From Neobacillus sp. WH10 (GTDB lineage: Bacteria; Bacillota; Bacilli; Bacillales; Cytobacillaceae), in NCBI RefSeq assembly GCF_030123405.1, contig NZ_CP126110.1, positions 2,418,001 through 2,482,000 of the forward strand: DNA of 64,000 nt, written 5' to 3'. The notes beneath the pieces were generated by a model. It was given only the letters and a program-made list of their open reading frames with translations. It was not told the origin of the DNA and searched no databases. Made by a program: the position numbers and the translations under genes. Of the stretch, positions 53,491 through 61,155 are shown piece by piece. Position 1 is the first letter of the stretch; the number at the start of each line of letters is the position of its first letter.

Positions 53491-54047
53491 CCGAGAGATT
53501 AAATAGACGAGAATTTATCAACTTAAATTGGGAATCGACAATTGGCTTTTTGGGGAATTTTCTTGCACCACAAATGGATGTTGAACGGGATTTTTTTCGT
53601 CCGCCAGGTTCTATTAGTGAGTTAGAATTTCTTACAACATGCACAAGATGTGGGAAGTGCGGAGAAATCTGTCCCGAGCAGAGCATCCGATTGTTTCCTT
53701 TATCGAGTGGTGCAAAGCTAGTTAATACACCAGTTTTAGACCCGAATGAGTCGCCATGCACTTTTTGCCAAAAGTGTATCGAGGTTTGCAGGGATAATGC
53801 TTTAAACCTGGATGCTTATAAAAAACAACCCTTTCTTGGTTATATAAAGGTGCATAAGAACAGATGTCTTGGGTTTCAACAAGTCATGTGCGATTACTGT
53901 GTACGCGCATGTCCCGTTGATGGTGCCCTAAGGATTGATAACGGGGTTCCCGTCATTTCAAAGCAGCACTGCACTGGCTGTGGAATCTGTGTTCCAAGCT
54001 GTATGGCAGACGGAAGTGCATTACAGGTAATAATAAAAGAAACATAG
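53487..54047 (+). CDS. napG: NapG/NapF-like ferredoxin with four 4Fe-4S sites
   Basis: 186 residues with four cysteine clusters: CTRCGKCGEIC, CTFCQKCIEVC, CLGF...CDYCVRAC and CTGCGICVPSC. The NapG/MauM-type pattern suggests electron transfer from quinol towards NapA, or a cytoplasmic maturation role like NapF. The start NRREFINLNW resembles a twin-arginine motif but no long hydrophobic stretch follows, so location is unclear. NapC and NapH, the usual quinol dehydrogenases, are absent from the operon. Confidence 0.75.
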   Translation: MTERLNRREFINLNWESTIGFLGNFLAPQMDVERDFFRPPGSISELEFLTTCTRCGKCGEICPEQSIRLFPLSSGAKLVNTPVLDPNESPCTFCQKCIEVCRDNALNLDAYKKQPFLGYIKVHKNRCLGFQQVMCDYCVRACPVDGALRIDNGVPVISKQHCTGCGICVPSCMADGSALQVIIKET

Positions 54048-54057
54048 TTGAAATAAT

Positions 54058-54097
54058 ACACCTTCCTGTTTTGTTTTATTTGGAAGGTTCTTTTTTT
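54058..54097 (+). terminator. Intrinsic terminator after the nap operon
   Basis: ACCTTCC / GGAAGGT stem with a 15-base loop followed by TCTTTTTTT. Confidence 0.8.
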
Positions 54098-54151
54098 GAA
54101 ATAATGTGTAATAATTAATTGAAGTTAGCACTTGAAGGGAGGTCAAAAAAA

Positions 54152-54724
54152 ATGAATAGATGCGGATGGGTGAATCAGGACCCATTATATATCGATTATC
54201 ATGACCATGAGTGGGGTGTACCTGTTTATGATGACCGCTTGCTGTTTGAGTATTTAAATCTCGAAGGGGCTCAAGCCGGCCTGAGCTGGTATACTATCTT
54301 AAAAAAACGTGAGAATTACCGCAAAGCATTTGATCAATTTGAAGCTGAAAAAATTGTACGCTATGATGAGGAAAAACTCGCAGAACTTTTACATAATGAA
54401 GGAATTGTCAGAAATAAGCTAAAAATTAATGCTGTCATTACGAATGCCAAGGCATATTTAAAGGTAGTTGAGGAATTCGGTTCCTTCCATAACTATATTT
54501 GGTCATTTGTCGACGGGAAACCAATCCAAAATCATTTCAAAGAAATGAAAGATGTCCCGGCAACAACTGAAATTAGTGATAAACTAAGCAAGGATCTAAA
54601 GAAACGCGGTTTTAAATTTGTCGGCTCGACGATTTGTTACGCGTTCATGCAGGCAACAGGTATGGTGAATGACCATATTGTCACATGTGATTGTTATACT
54701 AGAAAAAAAGAAGTGAGATCATAA
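54152..54724 (+). CDS. tag: DNA-3-methyladenine glycosylase I
   Basis: 190 residues from ATG 54152 behind GGGAGGTC. Tag removes 3-methyladenine from alkylated DNA, starting base-excision repair. Family motifs: MNRCGWVNQDPLYIDYHDHEWG (first 15 shown: NRCGWVNQDPLYIDY), GLSWYTILKKRENYRKAF, and KRGFKFVGSTICYAFMQATG; a zinc site is formed by the early Cys/His and a late His-Cys (HIVTCDC). It stands alone between two terminators. Confidence 0.92.
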   Translation: MNRCGWVNQDPLYIDYHDHEWGVPVYDDRLLFEYLNLEGAQAGLSWYTILKKRENYRKAFDQFEAEKIVRYDEEKLAELLHNEGIVRNKLKINAVITNAKAYLKVVEEFGSFHNYIWSFVDGKPIQNHFKEMKDVPATTEISDKLSKDLKKRGFKFVGSTICYAFMQATGMVNDHIVTCDCYTRKKEVRS

Positions 54725-54755
54725 TGGCGATCTAAGTTATTACTAAAAAATAGAA

Positions 54756-54786
54756 AGAGCCCATCACAAATGTGATAGGCTCTTCT
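54756..54786. terminator. Terminator between tag and the small minus-strand ORF
   Basis: AGAGCCCATCAC-AAAT-GTGATAGGCTCTT forms a stem of about 11 bp with a short T tract on one side. It may serve both strands. Confidence 0.7.
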
Positions 54787-54807
54787 GCAAAACGAACATA
54801 TAAATAA

Positions 54808-54969
54808 TTATTTCGATGGTTTTTCAATCAAGAAATCAGAAGCAGGAATAGGAATAATTTTTCCTCCTATTTGGACATGAACGGTATCGTTGAAAATGGC
54901 TTTCACAATTCCCTTTAAAGAAATTGTGGAATTAACAGAGATTTTCTTCGATTCAGATTGATTGGCCAA
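54808..54969 (-). CDS. Small KOW-like protein, function unknown
   Basis: 53 residues from TTG at 54969, with GGAAGGTG upstream on the minus strand; ATG at 55002 is an alternative giving 64 residues. The sequence (ISLKGIVKAIFNDTVHVQIG) resembles small KOW/DUF2187 (YkvS-like) proteins of Bacillus by strand pattern. No membrane segment. The call is tentative. Confidence 0.5.
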   Translation of the reverse strand: MANQSESKKISVNSTISLKGIVKAIFNDTVHVQIGGKIIPIPASDFLIEKPSK

Positions 54970-55170
54970 ATTAATCAACACCTTCCAATTGTGGTTAAAC
55001 AATTATAAGATAAAAATATTTAATAGGATAAAGATACTTTAAATTATTCGCAAAAAAATAATAAATTCCTGCTTATCAGGTCATAATTTATGGAAAAATT
55101 GAAGAAAAAATAGGTCATGTTACACTCATTTATTTTGTAAGGGGTGTTAAACAATAAAATGATTATAACA

Positions 55171-55184
55171 TGAACCGTAGTTCA
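55171..55184. promoter_or_regulatory. Palindromic operator, copy 1, upstream of the TetR gene
   Basis: TGAACCGTAGTTCA, a near-perfect inverted repeat. The related copy is 51 bp downstream. The 307-base region 54970-55276 holds only these sites and AT-rich sequence. Confidence 0.65.
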
Positions 55185-55221
55185 AGTATTGCATGTTTTT
55201 GGTAACCTGTCAAATGAAAAG

Positions 55222-55235
55222 TGAACTATGGTTCA
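55222..55235. promoter_or_regulatory. Palindromic operator, copy 2, upstream of the TetR gene
   Basis: TGAACTATGGTTCA shares the half-site TGAAC/GTTCA with copy 1 and precedes a TATGAT -10-like element at 55252-55257. It is typical of an autoregulated TetR gene. Confidence 0.7.
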
Positions 55236-55276
55236 AATTTGAAAATCGTGTTATGATAGCACTGAGGTGATATCAA

Positions 55277-55924
55277 ATGCCAGACCGTGAAGATAAGCTT
55301 GTTGGTGAATTTCCGTTTGTCCCGAAACAGGAACGCGCGCAGCAAAAAAGAAATGCCCTGATTGAAAGCGGGTATGCCTTATTTAATTCTAAAGGGTACG
55401 AGCTGACAACAGCAAAGGAAATTGCCGCCCATGCCGGTGTAGCAACCGGAACCTTTTATCGGTATTTTTCAGATAAACGGCAGCTGTTAATGTCGCTATT
55501 AGAAGATAAATTAGAGAAGTTTCTACCACCAGAACCAAGCTGGATTTCGCGTGACCCAGAAGCGGTATTGGCTGTGCTATTAGAAGCACATTATGAACGG
55601 CTTAATGAGGTAGGACTTAAACGTGTACTTCCTGAGTTGTTGTCCAAAGACCCAGAGCTAGCAGAGGTGTTGGGGGCGGCACGGAAGAAACTCCATGCTA
55701 GGATTCATTTCGGTTTAAAACAAGCGAGTGAAAATGGATTAACCTGGTCGGATTTGGATTTAGATACAGTCTCATGGGCAGTCATGGTTTTAGTGGAGAA
55801 TGGCCAGGAATTAGAGAGCCAATGTGGAAAAAGAGTAGATTATCAGGAAATGGCAAAGGTGATTTGCCGAATGGTTTTTCCTCCTGAAGCAATTGAAGAT
55901 TTACAGAATAGAGAAATAGATTAA
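55277..55924 (+). CDS. TetR/AcrR-family transcriptional regulator
   Basis: 215 residues. The N-terminal helix-turn-helix (YELTTAKEIAAHAGVATGTFYRYFSDKRQLL, about 40-70; here YFSDKRQLL ends the motif) is clear; the C-terminal ligand domain is variable. TetR repressors usually bind palindromes before their own genes, and two TGAAC-N4-GTTCA sites lie upstream. No adjacent efflux or enzyme gene shows an obvious target; the ligand is unknown. Start ATG 55277 follows GAGGTG. Confidence 0.88.
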   Translation: MPDREDKLVGEFPFVPKQERAQQKRNALIESGYALFNSKGYELTTAKEIAAHAGVATGTFYRYFSDKRQLLMSLLEDKLEKFLPPEPSWISRDPEAVLAVLLEAHYERLNEVGLKRVLPELLSKDPELAEVLGAARKKLHARIHFGLKQASENGLTWSDLDLDTVSWAVMVLVENGQELESQCGKRVDYQEMAKVICRMVFPPEAIEDLQNREID

Positions 55925-55969
55925 ATGGAATAATGTGGGAAATATAACAACTAGAGAGGAAGTTAAGAC

Positions 55970-56695
55970 TTGGAAACCGGAGCAGTTATTGACATGAAAG
56001 AACTTAAATCACTTAAAGTTGAATTAACAAGGTTTATGATGGCCTATAAGTTTGCAATAGACGAAATGAGTACGAAAATTAATATCTTAAAAGAGGAATT
56101 CAATTATGTTCATGACTATAATCCAATAGAGCATGTAAAATCACGATTAAAATCACCGGAAAGTATTTTCAAGAAAGTGTATCGGAAAGGATATGAAGTT
56201 TCTATCCCTTCAATCAAAGAAAATATTAGGGATATCGCAGGGATTCGAATTACATGTTCATTTATTTCAGATATTTACGAGTTAGCTAAGATGATTAGTA
56301 ATCAAAAAGACGTTCGGGTTGTCGATTGTAAGGATTATATAAAAAATCCAAAGCCGAATGGCTATCAAAGTCTCCATTTAATATTAGAAATTCCGATTTT
56401 CATGTCCGATCGCGAGGAATTAACGAATGTCGAAGTTCAAATTCGGACGATTGCCATGGATTTTTGGGCAAGCTTAGAACACAAGATTTATTACAAATAT
56501 AACAAGGAAGTTCCAAGCCATATGATTGAGGAATTAAAAGATGCAGCAACCATAGCAGCCCAGTTGGATCGGAAAATGGAGCGTCTTAACAAAGAAATAT
56601 CTGAGATTAAACAAGCTGATGATGAAAAGGAAGAGGTCATATTTAATAAATATAATTTAAACCTTGGATTTTTGGACGCTATTATTAAAAAATAG
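55970..56695 (+). CDS. Small alarmone (p)ppGpp synthetase, RelP/RelQ type
   Basis: 241 residues from TTG 55970 behind GAGAGGAAG. Contains only the RelA/SpoT synthetase domain: NIRDIAGIRITCSFISDIYE, NPKPNGYQSLHLILEIPIF and EVQIRTIAMDFWASLEHKI. The hydrolase, TGS and ACT domains are absent. It makes (p)ppGpp from GTP/GDP and ATP, commonly under envelope stress. I cannot tell the YjbM from the YwaC subgroup. A basic/acidic C-terminal helix (about 190-240) may mediate tetramer contacts. Confidence 0.88.
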   Translation: METGAVIDMKELKSLKVELTRFMMAYKFAIDEMSTKINILKEEFNYVHDYNPIEHVKSRLKSPESIFKKVYRKGYEVSIPSIKENIRDIAGIRITCSFISDIYELAKMISNQKDVRVVDCKDYIKNPKPNGYQSLHLILEIPIFMSDREELTNVEVQIRTIAMDFWASLEHKIYYKYNKEVPSHMIEELKDAATIAAQLDRKMERLNKEISEIKQADDEKEEVIFNKYNLNLGFLDAIIKK

Positions 56696-56787
56696 GAAAT
56701 CGAAATCATGTGGTAGGTGTCATCAGTCGTGGTGATGTCATTCGAAATATCCAACAAAAGACATCATGAATATGGAGTAAACAGCAG

Positions 56788-56822
56788 ACCCATCACGTTT
56801 TAAGATCGTGATGGGTTTTTTA
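56788..56822 (+). terminator. Intrinsic terminator after the alarmone synthetase gene
   Basis: ACCCATCACG / CGTGATGGGT stem followed by TTTTTT. The 341-base gap 56696-57036 also contains the copA promoter and operator. Confidence 0.85.
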
Positions 56823-56939
56823 GGCCTATAAAAAAGTAAAGTTATGCTAGACATAAGTAAAACTACGCCTCTGTATTCACCTTTAATGGCTCGCCAATCG
56901 GCGAGTTTAAAAAATGGGCTAATATTTTTTTATTTTTTG

Positions 56940-56967
56940 TTGACATTATAGGATAGGGGGGTATAGT
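56940..56967 (+). promoter_or_regulatory. copA promoter with CsoR operator
   Basis: TTGACA at 56940-56945, a 16-base spacer and TATAGT at 56962-56967. The spacer contains ATAGGGGGGTAT (56953-56964), nearly identical to ATACGGGGGTAT before csoR, as expected for copper-responsive CsoR sites. Confidence 0.8.
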
Positions 56968-57036
56968 ATAAAAATATAAAATAAATACCAAATCAAGGAA
57001 TCACATGGAAGGTCGAATAGAATGGAGGAAGGGAAA

Positions 57037-59457
57037 ATGAGTTCTCACATAAAAGAGGTACAATTACCGATTACAGGAATGACGTGTGCTGCCTGTGCGA
57101 TCCGTATTGAAAAAGGATTAAAAAAGCAAGAAGGGGTTCAAGAAGCGTCAGTGAATTTAGCACTTGAAAAGGCGACAATCAAATATGATCCAGCGGAAAC
57201 AAATGTAAATAATTTCATCAAGAAGATTGATGATCTTGGATATGGGGTTTTATCAGAAAAAGTGGAATTTGACATCATTGGCATGACGTGTGCGGCATGT
57301 GCGGTGCGAATTGAAAAAGGATTGAACAAACTTGAAGGAGTAAATAAAGCTGCTGTAAATTTAGCGCTTGAAACAGCAGGGGTGGAATTTAATCCTTCAC
57401 AAATAAACATCCAAGAAATCGTAAAAAAAGTAGAGCAAATTGGCTATGAGGCAAAGGTAATGCAGGACAAAGCAGGAGACAGTACGGACCATCGTGAAAG
57501 GGAAATCGAAAAGCAGAAAGGAAAGTTTATCTTTTCATTGATCTTAGCATTTCCACTATTATGGGCAATGGTCAGTCACTTTGAGTTTACATCGTTTATT
57601 TATCTTCCTGACATGCTGATGAACCCGTGGGTACAATTAGCACTAGCAACACCCGTTCAGTTCATTGTTGGAAAGCAGTTTTATGTAGGTGCATATAAGG
57701 CACTTAGAAATGGCAGTGCCAACATGGATGTCTTAGTGGCACTGGGAACATCCGCTGCATATTTCTACAGTCTATACTTGTCTATCGTTTCAATCCGTTC
57801 AGGGCAGCACATGGTTGAACTTTATTTTGAAACGAGTGCGGTGTTAATCACGCTGATTATTTTAGGGAAATTGTTTGAAGCTCGTGCAAAAGGCCGTTCT
57901 TCAGAAGCGATTAAGAAATTGATGGGTCTTCAAGCAAAAACGGCAACAGTTTTAAGAGAGGGAAAAGAAGTTGAGGTATCTTTAGAGGAAGTCGTGGTTG
58001 GCGATATTATTTTTGTTAAGCCTGGTGAAAAGGTTCCTGTCGATGGGGAAATTATCGAGGGACGCTCGGCTCTCGATGAATCGATGCTGACAGGAGAAAG
58101 TGTTCCGGTTGATAAAACCGTCGGTGATACGATAATTGGTGCAACGATCAACAAAAATGGATTCTTAAAAATAAAAGCTACTAAAGTCGGCAAAGATACA
58201 GCCTTAGCACAAATTATTAAAGTAGTGGAAGAAGCTCAAGGCTCAAAAGCACCGATCCAACGGTTAGCTGATCAAATCTCTGGAATTTTCGTGCCGATTG
58301 TCGTTGGAATTGCGGCGGTAACGTTCTTAGTTTGGTTTATTTGGGTAAGTCCAGGAAACTTCGCCGAAGCGCTGGAAAAAATGATTGCTGTTCTGGTCAT
58401 CGCTTGTCCTTGTGCATTAGGTCTGGCAACTCCGACATCCATTATGGCAGGCTCTGGCCGTGCAGCAGAAGTGGGTGTTTTATTTAAAGGCGGGGAGCAT
58501 TTGGAAATGACACATAGGATCACAACGATTGTTTTAGATAAAACTGGTACAGTGACAAATGGAAAACCTGTGTTAACCGATGTAATTGTTGATGGAGATT
58601 TTTCTGAACAACTATTTTTACAATTAGTTGGATCTGCAGAAAAACAATCTGAGCATCCATTGGCTGAGGCAATAGTAAGTGGCATTAAGGAAAAAGGGAT
58701 TGATTTCTTAGAAGTAAAGGAGTTTGAGGCCATTCCTGGATATGGAATTAAAGCGGTAGTTAATGACAGGGTCTTATTAATCGGAACCCGTAAATTGCTG
58801 AATAAATATGACATTGCCTTTAAAGCAGCCGGTATGAAAATGGAAGCACTCGAGGAAAATGGAAAAACAGCGATGCTTGTTGCAATAGATGGTACTTTTG
58901 CTGGAATCGTTGCTGTAGCTGATACAGTAAAAGAAACGTCAAAAGCAGCAATAAAAAAATTAAAGGATATGGGGCTTGAAGTGATTATGATGACGGGTGA
59001 TAACGTCCGGACTGCAAATGCAATTGCAAACGAGGTAGGTGTTGACGCCGTGATCGCGGAGGTATTACCAGAAGGGAAAGCCGACGAGGTAAAAAAATTA
59101 CAGCTCCAAGGGAAGCGGGTAGCCATGGTTGGTGATGGGATCAATGACGCTCCGGCCCTTGCGATTGCTGATATCGGTATGGCAATTGGTACTGGAACGG
59201 ATGTTGCCATGGAAGCAGCCGACATTACGTTAATGAGGGGCGACTTAACAAGTATTGCAGATGCGATCGTCATGAGTAAGAAGACGATTCGCAATATCAA
59301 ACAAAATTTATTCTGGGCGTTTGGCTATAACACACTCGGTATCCCAGTGGCTGCTATTGGTTTACTCGCACCATGGCTTGCCGGTGCTGCGATGGCATTT
59401 AGTTCAGTTTCAGTTGTATTGAATGCACTTAGATTGCAACGAGTTAAATTGAACTAG
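57037..59457 (+). CDS. copA: Copper-exporting P1B-type ATPase CopA
   Basis: 806 residues from ATG 57037, with GGAGGAAGGG upstream; ATG 57022 lies at that site. Exports Cu(I). Two N-terminal metal-binding domains with GMTCAACAIR (about 13-22) and GMTCAACAVR (about 80-89) are followed by TGES (MLTGES), eight membrane segments, the CPC ion site (IACPCALGLATP), the phosphorylation motif DKTGTVTNG, SEHPLAEA, and GDGINDAPAL. Its operator matches that of csoR, so it is probably induced by copper. Confidence 0.96.
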   Translation: MSSHIKEVQLPITGMTCAACAIRIEKGLKKQEGVQEASVNLALEKATIKYDPAETNVNNFIKKIDDLGYGVLSEKVEFDIIGMTCAACAVRIEKGLNKLEGVNKAAVNLALETAGVEFNPSQINIQEIVKKVEQIGYEAKVMQDKAGDSTDHREREIEKQKGKFIFSLILAFPLLWAMVSHFEFTSFIYLPDMLMNPWVQLALATPVQFIVGKQFYVGAYKALRNGSANMDVLVALGTSAAYFYSLYLSIVSIRSGQHMVELYFETSAVLITLIILGKLFEARAKGRSSEAIKKLMGLQAKTATVLREGKEVEVSLEEVVVGDIIFVKPGEKVPVDGEIIEGRSALDESMLTGESVPVDKTVGDTIIGATINKNGFLKIKATKVGKDTALAQIIKVVEEAQGSKAPIQRLADQISGIFVPIVVGIAAVTFLVWFIWVSPGNFAEALEKMIAVLVIACPCALGLATPTSIMAGSGRAAEVGVLFKGGEHLEMTHRITTIVLDKTGTVTNGKPVLTDVIVDGDFSEQLFLQLVGSAEKQSEHPLAEAIVSGIKEKGIDFLEVKEFEAIPGYGIKAVVNDRVLLIGTRKLLNKYDIAFKAAGMKMEALEENGKTAMLVAIDGTFAGIVAVADTVKETSKAAIKKLKDMGLEVIMMTGDNVRTANAIANEVGVDAVIAEVLPEGKADEVKKLQLQGKRVAMVGDGINDAPALAIADIGMAIGTGTDVAMEAADITLMRGDLTSIADAIVMSKKTIRNIKQNLFWAFGYNTLGIPVAAIGLLAPWLAGAAMAFSSVSVVLNALRLQRVKLN

Positions 59458-59652
59458 TCAAGGGAATTACCCAGTTCGCGCATATGGACTGGAGCCTTTC
59501 GACTGAGATACAGGAAAACAGGAAAGTGAAACTCCCAGGCTCTGAAGCTGACAACACTAAGATTGATTGCGATCTGATATTGACTTATCGTAGGGGAGAT
59601 AGCGAGGGTGCTGGAGCTAGCAAGTTATTATCTTCAAAAAGGAGCGATGTTA
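59458..59652. other. Unexplained spacer between copA and the His-rich protein gene
   Basis: 195 bases with more balanced composition than its surroundings. An ORF of 78 codons can be read at 59484-59720, but it overlaps the next gene in another frame and shows no family. No hairpin terminator or known RNA was recognised. It may be a degraded gene, a leader RNA or a repeat fragment. Confidence 0.4.
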
Positions 59653-60477
59653 ATGAAAAAGTGGGCGATAGCCGCTGTTGTGTATTTACTTGTTGTGATT
59701 GGCAGTTACGCAGCTTATGATAGTTTTTTCAATAAGGCAGTGAAGCATGGGGAAGATAGCAGTCATGAGACCTCGGGAAAAGTTTCAGGTCATGATGAAG
59801 TGAGTGATGGTAATGGACACGAAGGAGGTGATAAAAAATCTGGAGATGTGAAAGCTGATTTCGTTTATAATGATGGAAAAATCACAATCAATCTCAACGA
59901 CATTAACGGTAAACCCGTTGATGAGCTTAAGGTAAACCATGAGAAACTTCTGCATCTAATCGTGGTAAATGAACATCTAGATCAATATTATCATCTCCAT
60001 CCTGTAAGAGTGGGAGCAGGCAAGTTTGAAATTTCTCATGAATTAAAGAATGGGGTTTACAAGGCTTTTATCGATATCAAACCACTGAAACTAAATTATG
60101 AGGTAAAACCACTGGCCTTCAATGTTGGAGGGCAGCAGGAATCCCATAGCAATGCTAATCTTAAAGCGGATGAAACCTTCGTTAAAACAATTGATGGAAA
60201 AACGGTAGAGATGGATGTCAGTTCATTTAAAGCTGGAGAATCGATTACGCTCAACTTTAAATTGGATAAAACAACACTAGAGCCATATTTGGGGGCAGCC
60301 GGTCATGTTGTTATATTGAATGAAGAAGCTGACCAATACCTGCATGTTCACCCCGTCAATGAAGAGGAACCTATTTTTGAAACGAAATTTGATCAAGCAG
60401 GAAAATATAAGATTTGGGCTGAATTTAAACAGAATGGAAAAGTAAGAGTATTTTCTTATGTGATTGAAGTGAAGTAA
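59653..60477 (+). CDS. Exported His-rich copper-associated protein, function unknown
   Basis: 274 residues from ATG 59653 behind AAAGGAG; upstream codons to 59608 are ignored. N-terminal membrane segment or signal anchor (about 5-22), a His/Asp/Gly-rich linker (about 33-63), then two similar beta-sandwich-like halves each bearing a His motif (YYHLHPVRVG and YLHVHPVNEE). Histidines and position between copA and csoR suggest extracellular copper binding. I cannot name the family with confidence; there is no catalytic motif. Confidence 0.7.
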   Translation: MKKWAIAAVVYLLVVIGSYAAYDSFFNKAVKHGEDSSHETSGKVSGHDEVSDGNGHEGGDKKSGDVKADFVYNDGKITINLNDINGKPVDELKVNHEKLLHLIVVNEHLDQYYHLHPVRVGAGKFEISHELKNGVYKAFIDIKPLKLNYEVKPLAFNVGGQQESHSNANLKADETFVKTIDGKTVEMDVSSFKAGESITLNFKLDKTTLEPYLGAAGHVVILNEEADQYLHVHPVNEEEPIFETKFDQAGKYKIWAEFKQNGKVRVFSYVIEVK

Positions 60478-60503
60478 AGATATTGAAATATGTCCATCGT
60501 ATT

Positions 60504-60526
60504 ACGATACGGGGGTATGATATAAT
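60504..60526 (+). promoter_or_regulatory. csoR promoter -10 with CsoR operator
   Basis: ATACGGGGGTAT at 60507-60518, one mismatch from the copA site, and TATAAT at 60521-60526 directly downstream. A matching -35 was not clear. Confidence 0.7.
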
Positions 60527-60547
60527 AGGGACAAAAAAGGAGGCTGA

Positions 60548-60895
60548 ATGTCTTTGGACCACCTGAATGACGAAGAAATTATTGAAGATTCCTGCTGTAC
60601 ACATGTGGGAAGCCAGCGAAAGAGTCACCATTCGGATAAAGTGAAAAATAATCTGGTTACAAGACTTAACCGGATTGAAGGTCAAATACGCGGCATTAAA
60701 GGGTTAATTGAAAAAGATACGTACTGTGATGATGTCATAAATCAAATTTCCGCCACCCAATCGGCATTAAATAGCGTTGCCAAAATTTTACTAGAAGGCC
60801 ATATGAAGAGCTGCGTTGTCGAGAGAATCCAAGAAGGAGATTTTGAGGTCTTGGATGAGGTTCTTGTCACCATCCAAAAATTAATGAAAAAATAA
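60548..60895 (+). CDS. csoR: Copper-sensing transcriptional repressor CsoR
   Basis: 115 residues. Helical CsoR/RcnR fold with Cu(I) ligands in the expected spacing: Cys60, His85 and Cys89 (in DTYCDDV and EGHMKSCVV). Apo-CsoR blocks the copper promoters; Cu(I) releases it. The N terminus (about 1-30) is longer than in B. subtilis and has an extra CC pair and His residues. It is followed by copZ after 14 bases. Confidence 0.94.
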   Translation: MSLDHLNDEEIIEDSCCTHVGSQRKSHHSDKVKNNLVTRLNRIEGQIRGIKGLIEKDTYCDDVINQISATQSALNSVAKILLEGHMKSCVVERIQEGDFEVLDEVLVTIQKLMKK

Positions 60896-60909
60896 TGGAG
60901 GAATGAAAT

Positions 60910-61116
60910 ATGGAACATGTTACTTTAAATGTTAGTGGAATGTCGTGCGGACATTGTGTTAAAGCGGTTGAAGGCAGCGTTGGAAAGCTTCAAGGTGTTA
61001 AAAAGGTTTCTGTAATGCTTGATAAAGGCCAAGTGGATGTCGAATTTGATGCAAATGTTGTTTCCCTTAACACAATTAAAGAAACGATTGATGACCAAGG
61101 ATACGATGTAAAATAG
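60910..61116 (+). CDS. copZ: Copper chaperone CopZ
   Basis: 68-residue HMA domain with the Cu(I) motif MSCGHC in NVSGMSCGHCVKAVE. It delivers copper to CopA. Ribosome site GGAGGAATG precedes ATG 60910. Cotranscribed with csoR. Confidence 0.95.
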   Translation: MEHVTLNVSGMSCGHCVKAVEGSVGKLQGVKKVSVMLDKGQVDVEFDANVVSLNTIKETIDDQGYDVK

Positions 61117-61123
61117 AAATGAG

Positions 61124-61153
61124 AGAGCTCACCTGATGGTAAGCTCCCTTTTC
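61124..61153. terminator. Bidirectional terminator between copZ and the MFS gene
   Basis: GAGCTCACC-TGAT-GGTAAGCTC with a T tract on the plus strand (CCCTTTT). It lies between convergent genes. Confidence 0.65.
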
Positions 61154-61155
61154 GT

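Noticed and set aside
58272..59300. 342-codon open frame on the minus strand opposite copA
   Set aside because: It mirrors the low-stop complement of the well-supported copA gene, has no family pattern, and has low-complexity Ser/Ala/Thr/Ile content typical of shadow frames.
59484..59720. 78-codon ORF after copA
   Set aside because: It overlaps the well-supported His-rich protein gene and has no ribosome site or family; kept only as an unexplained spacer.
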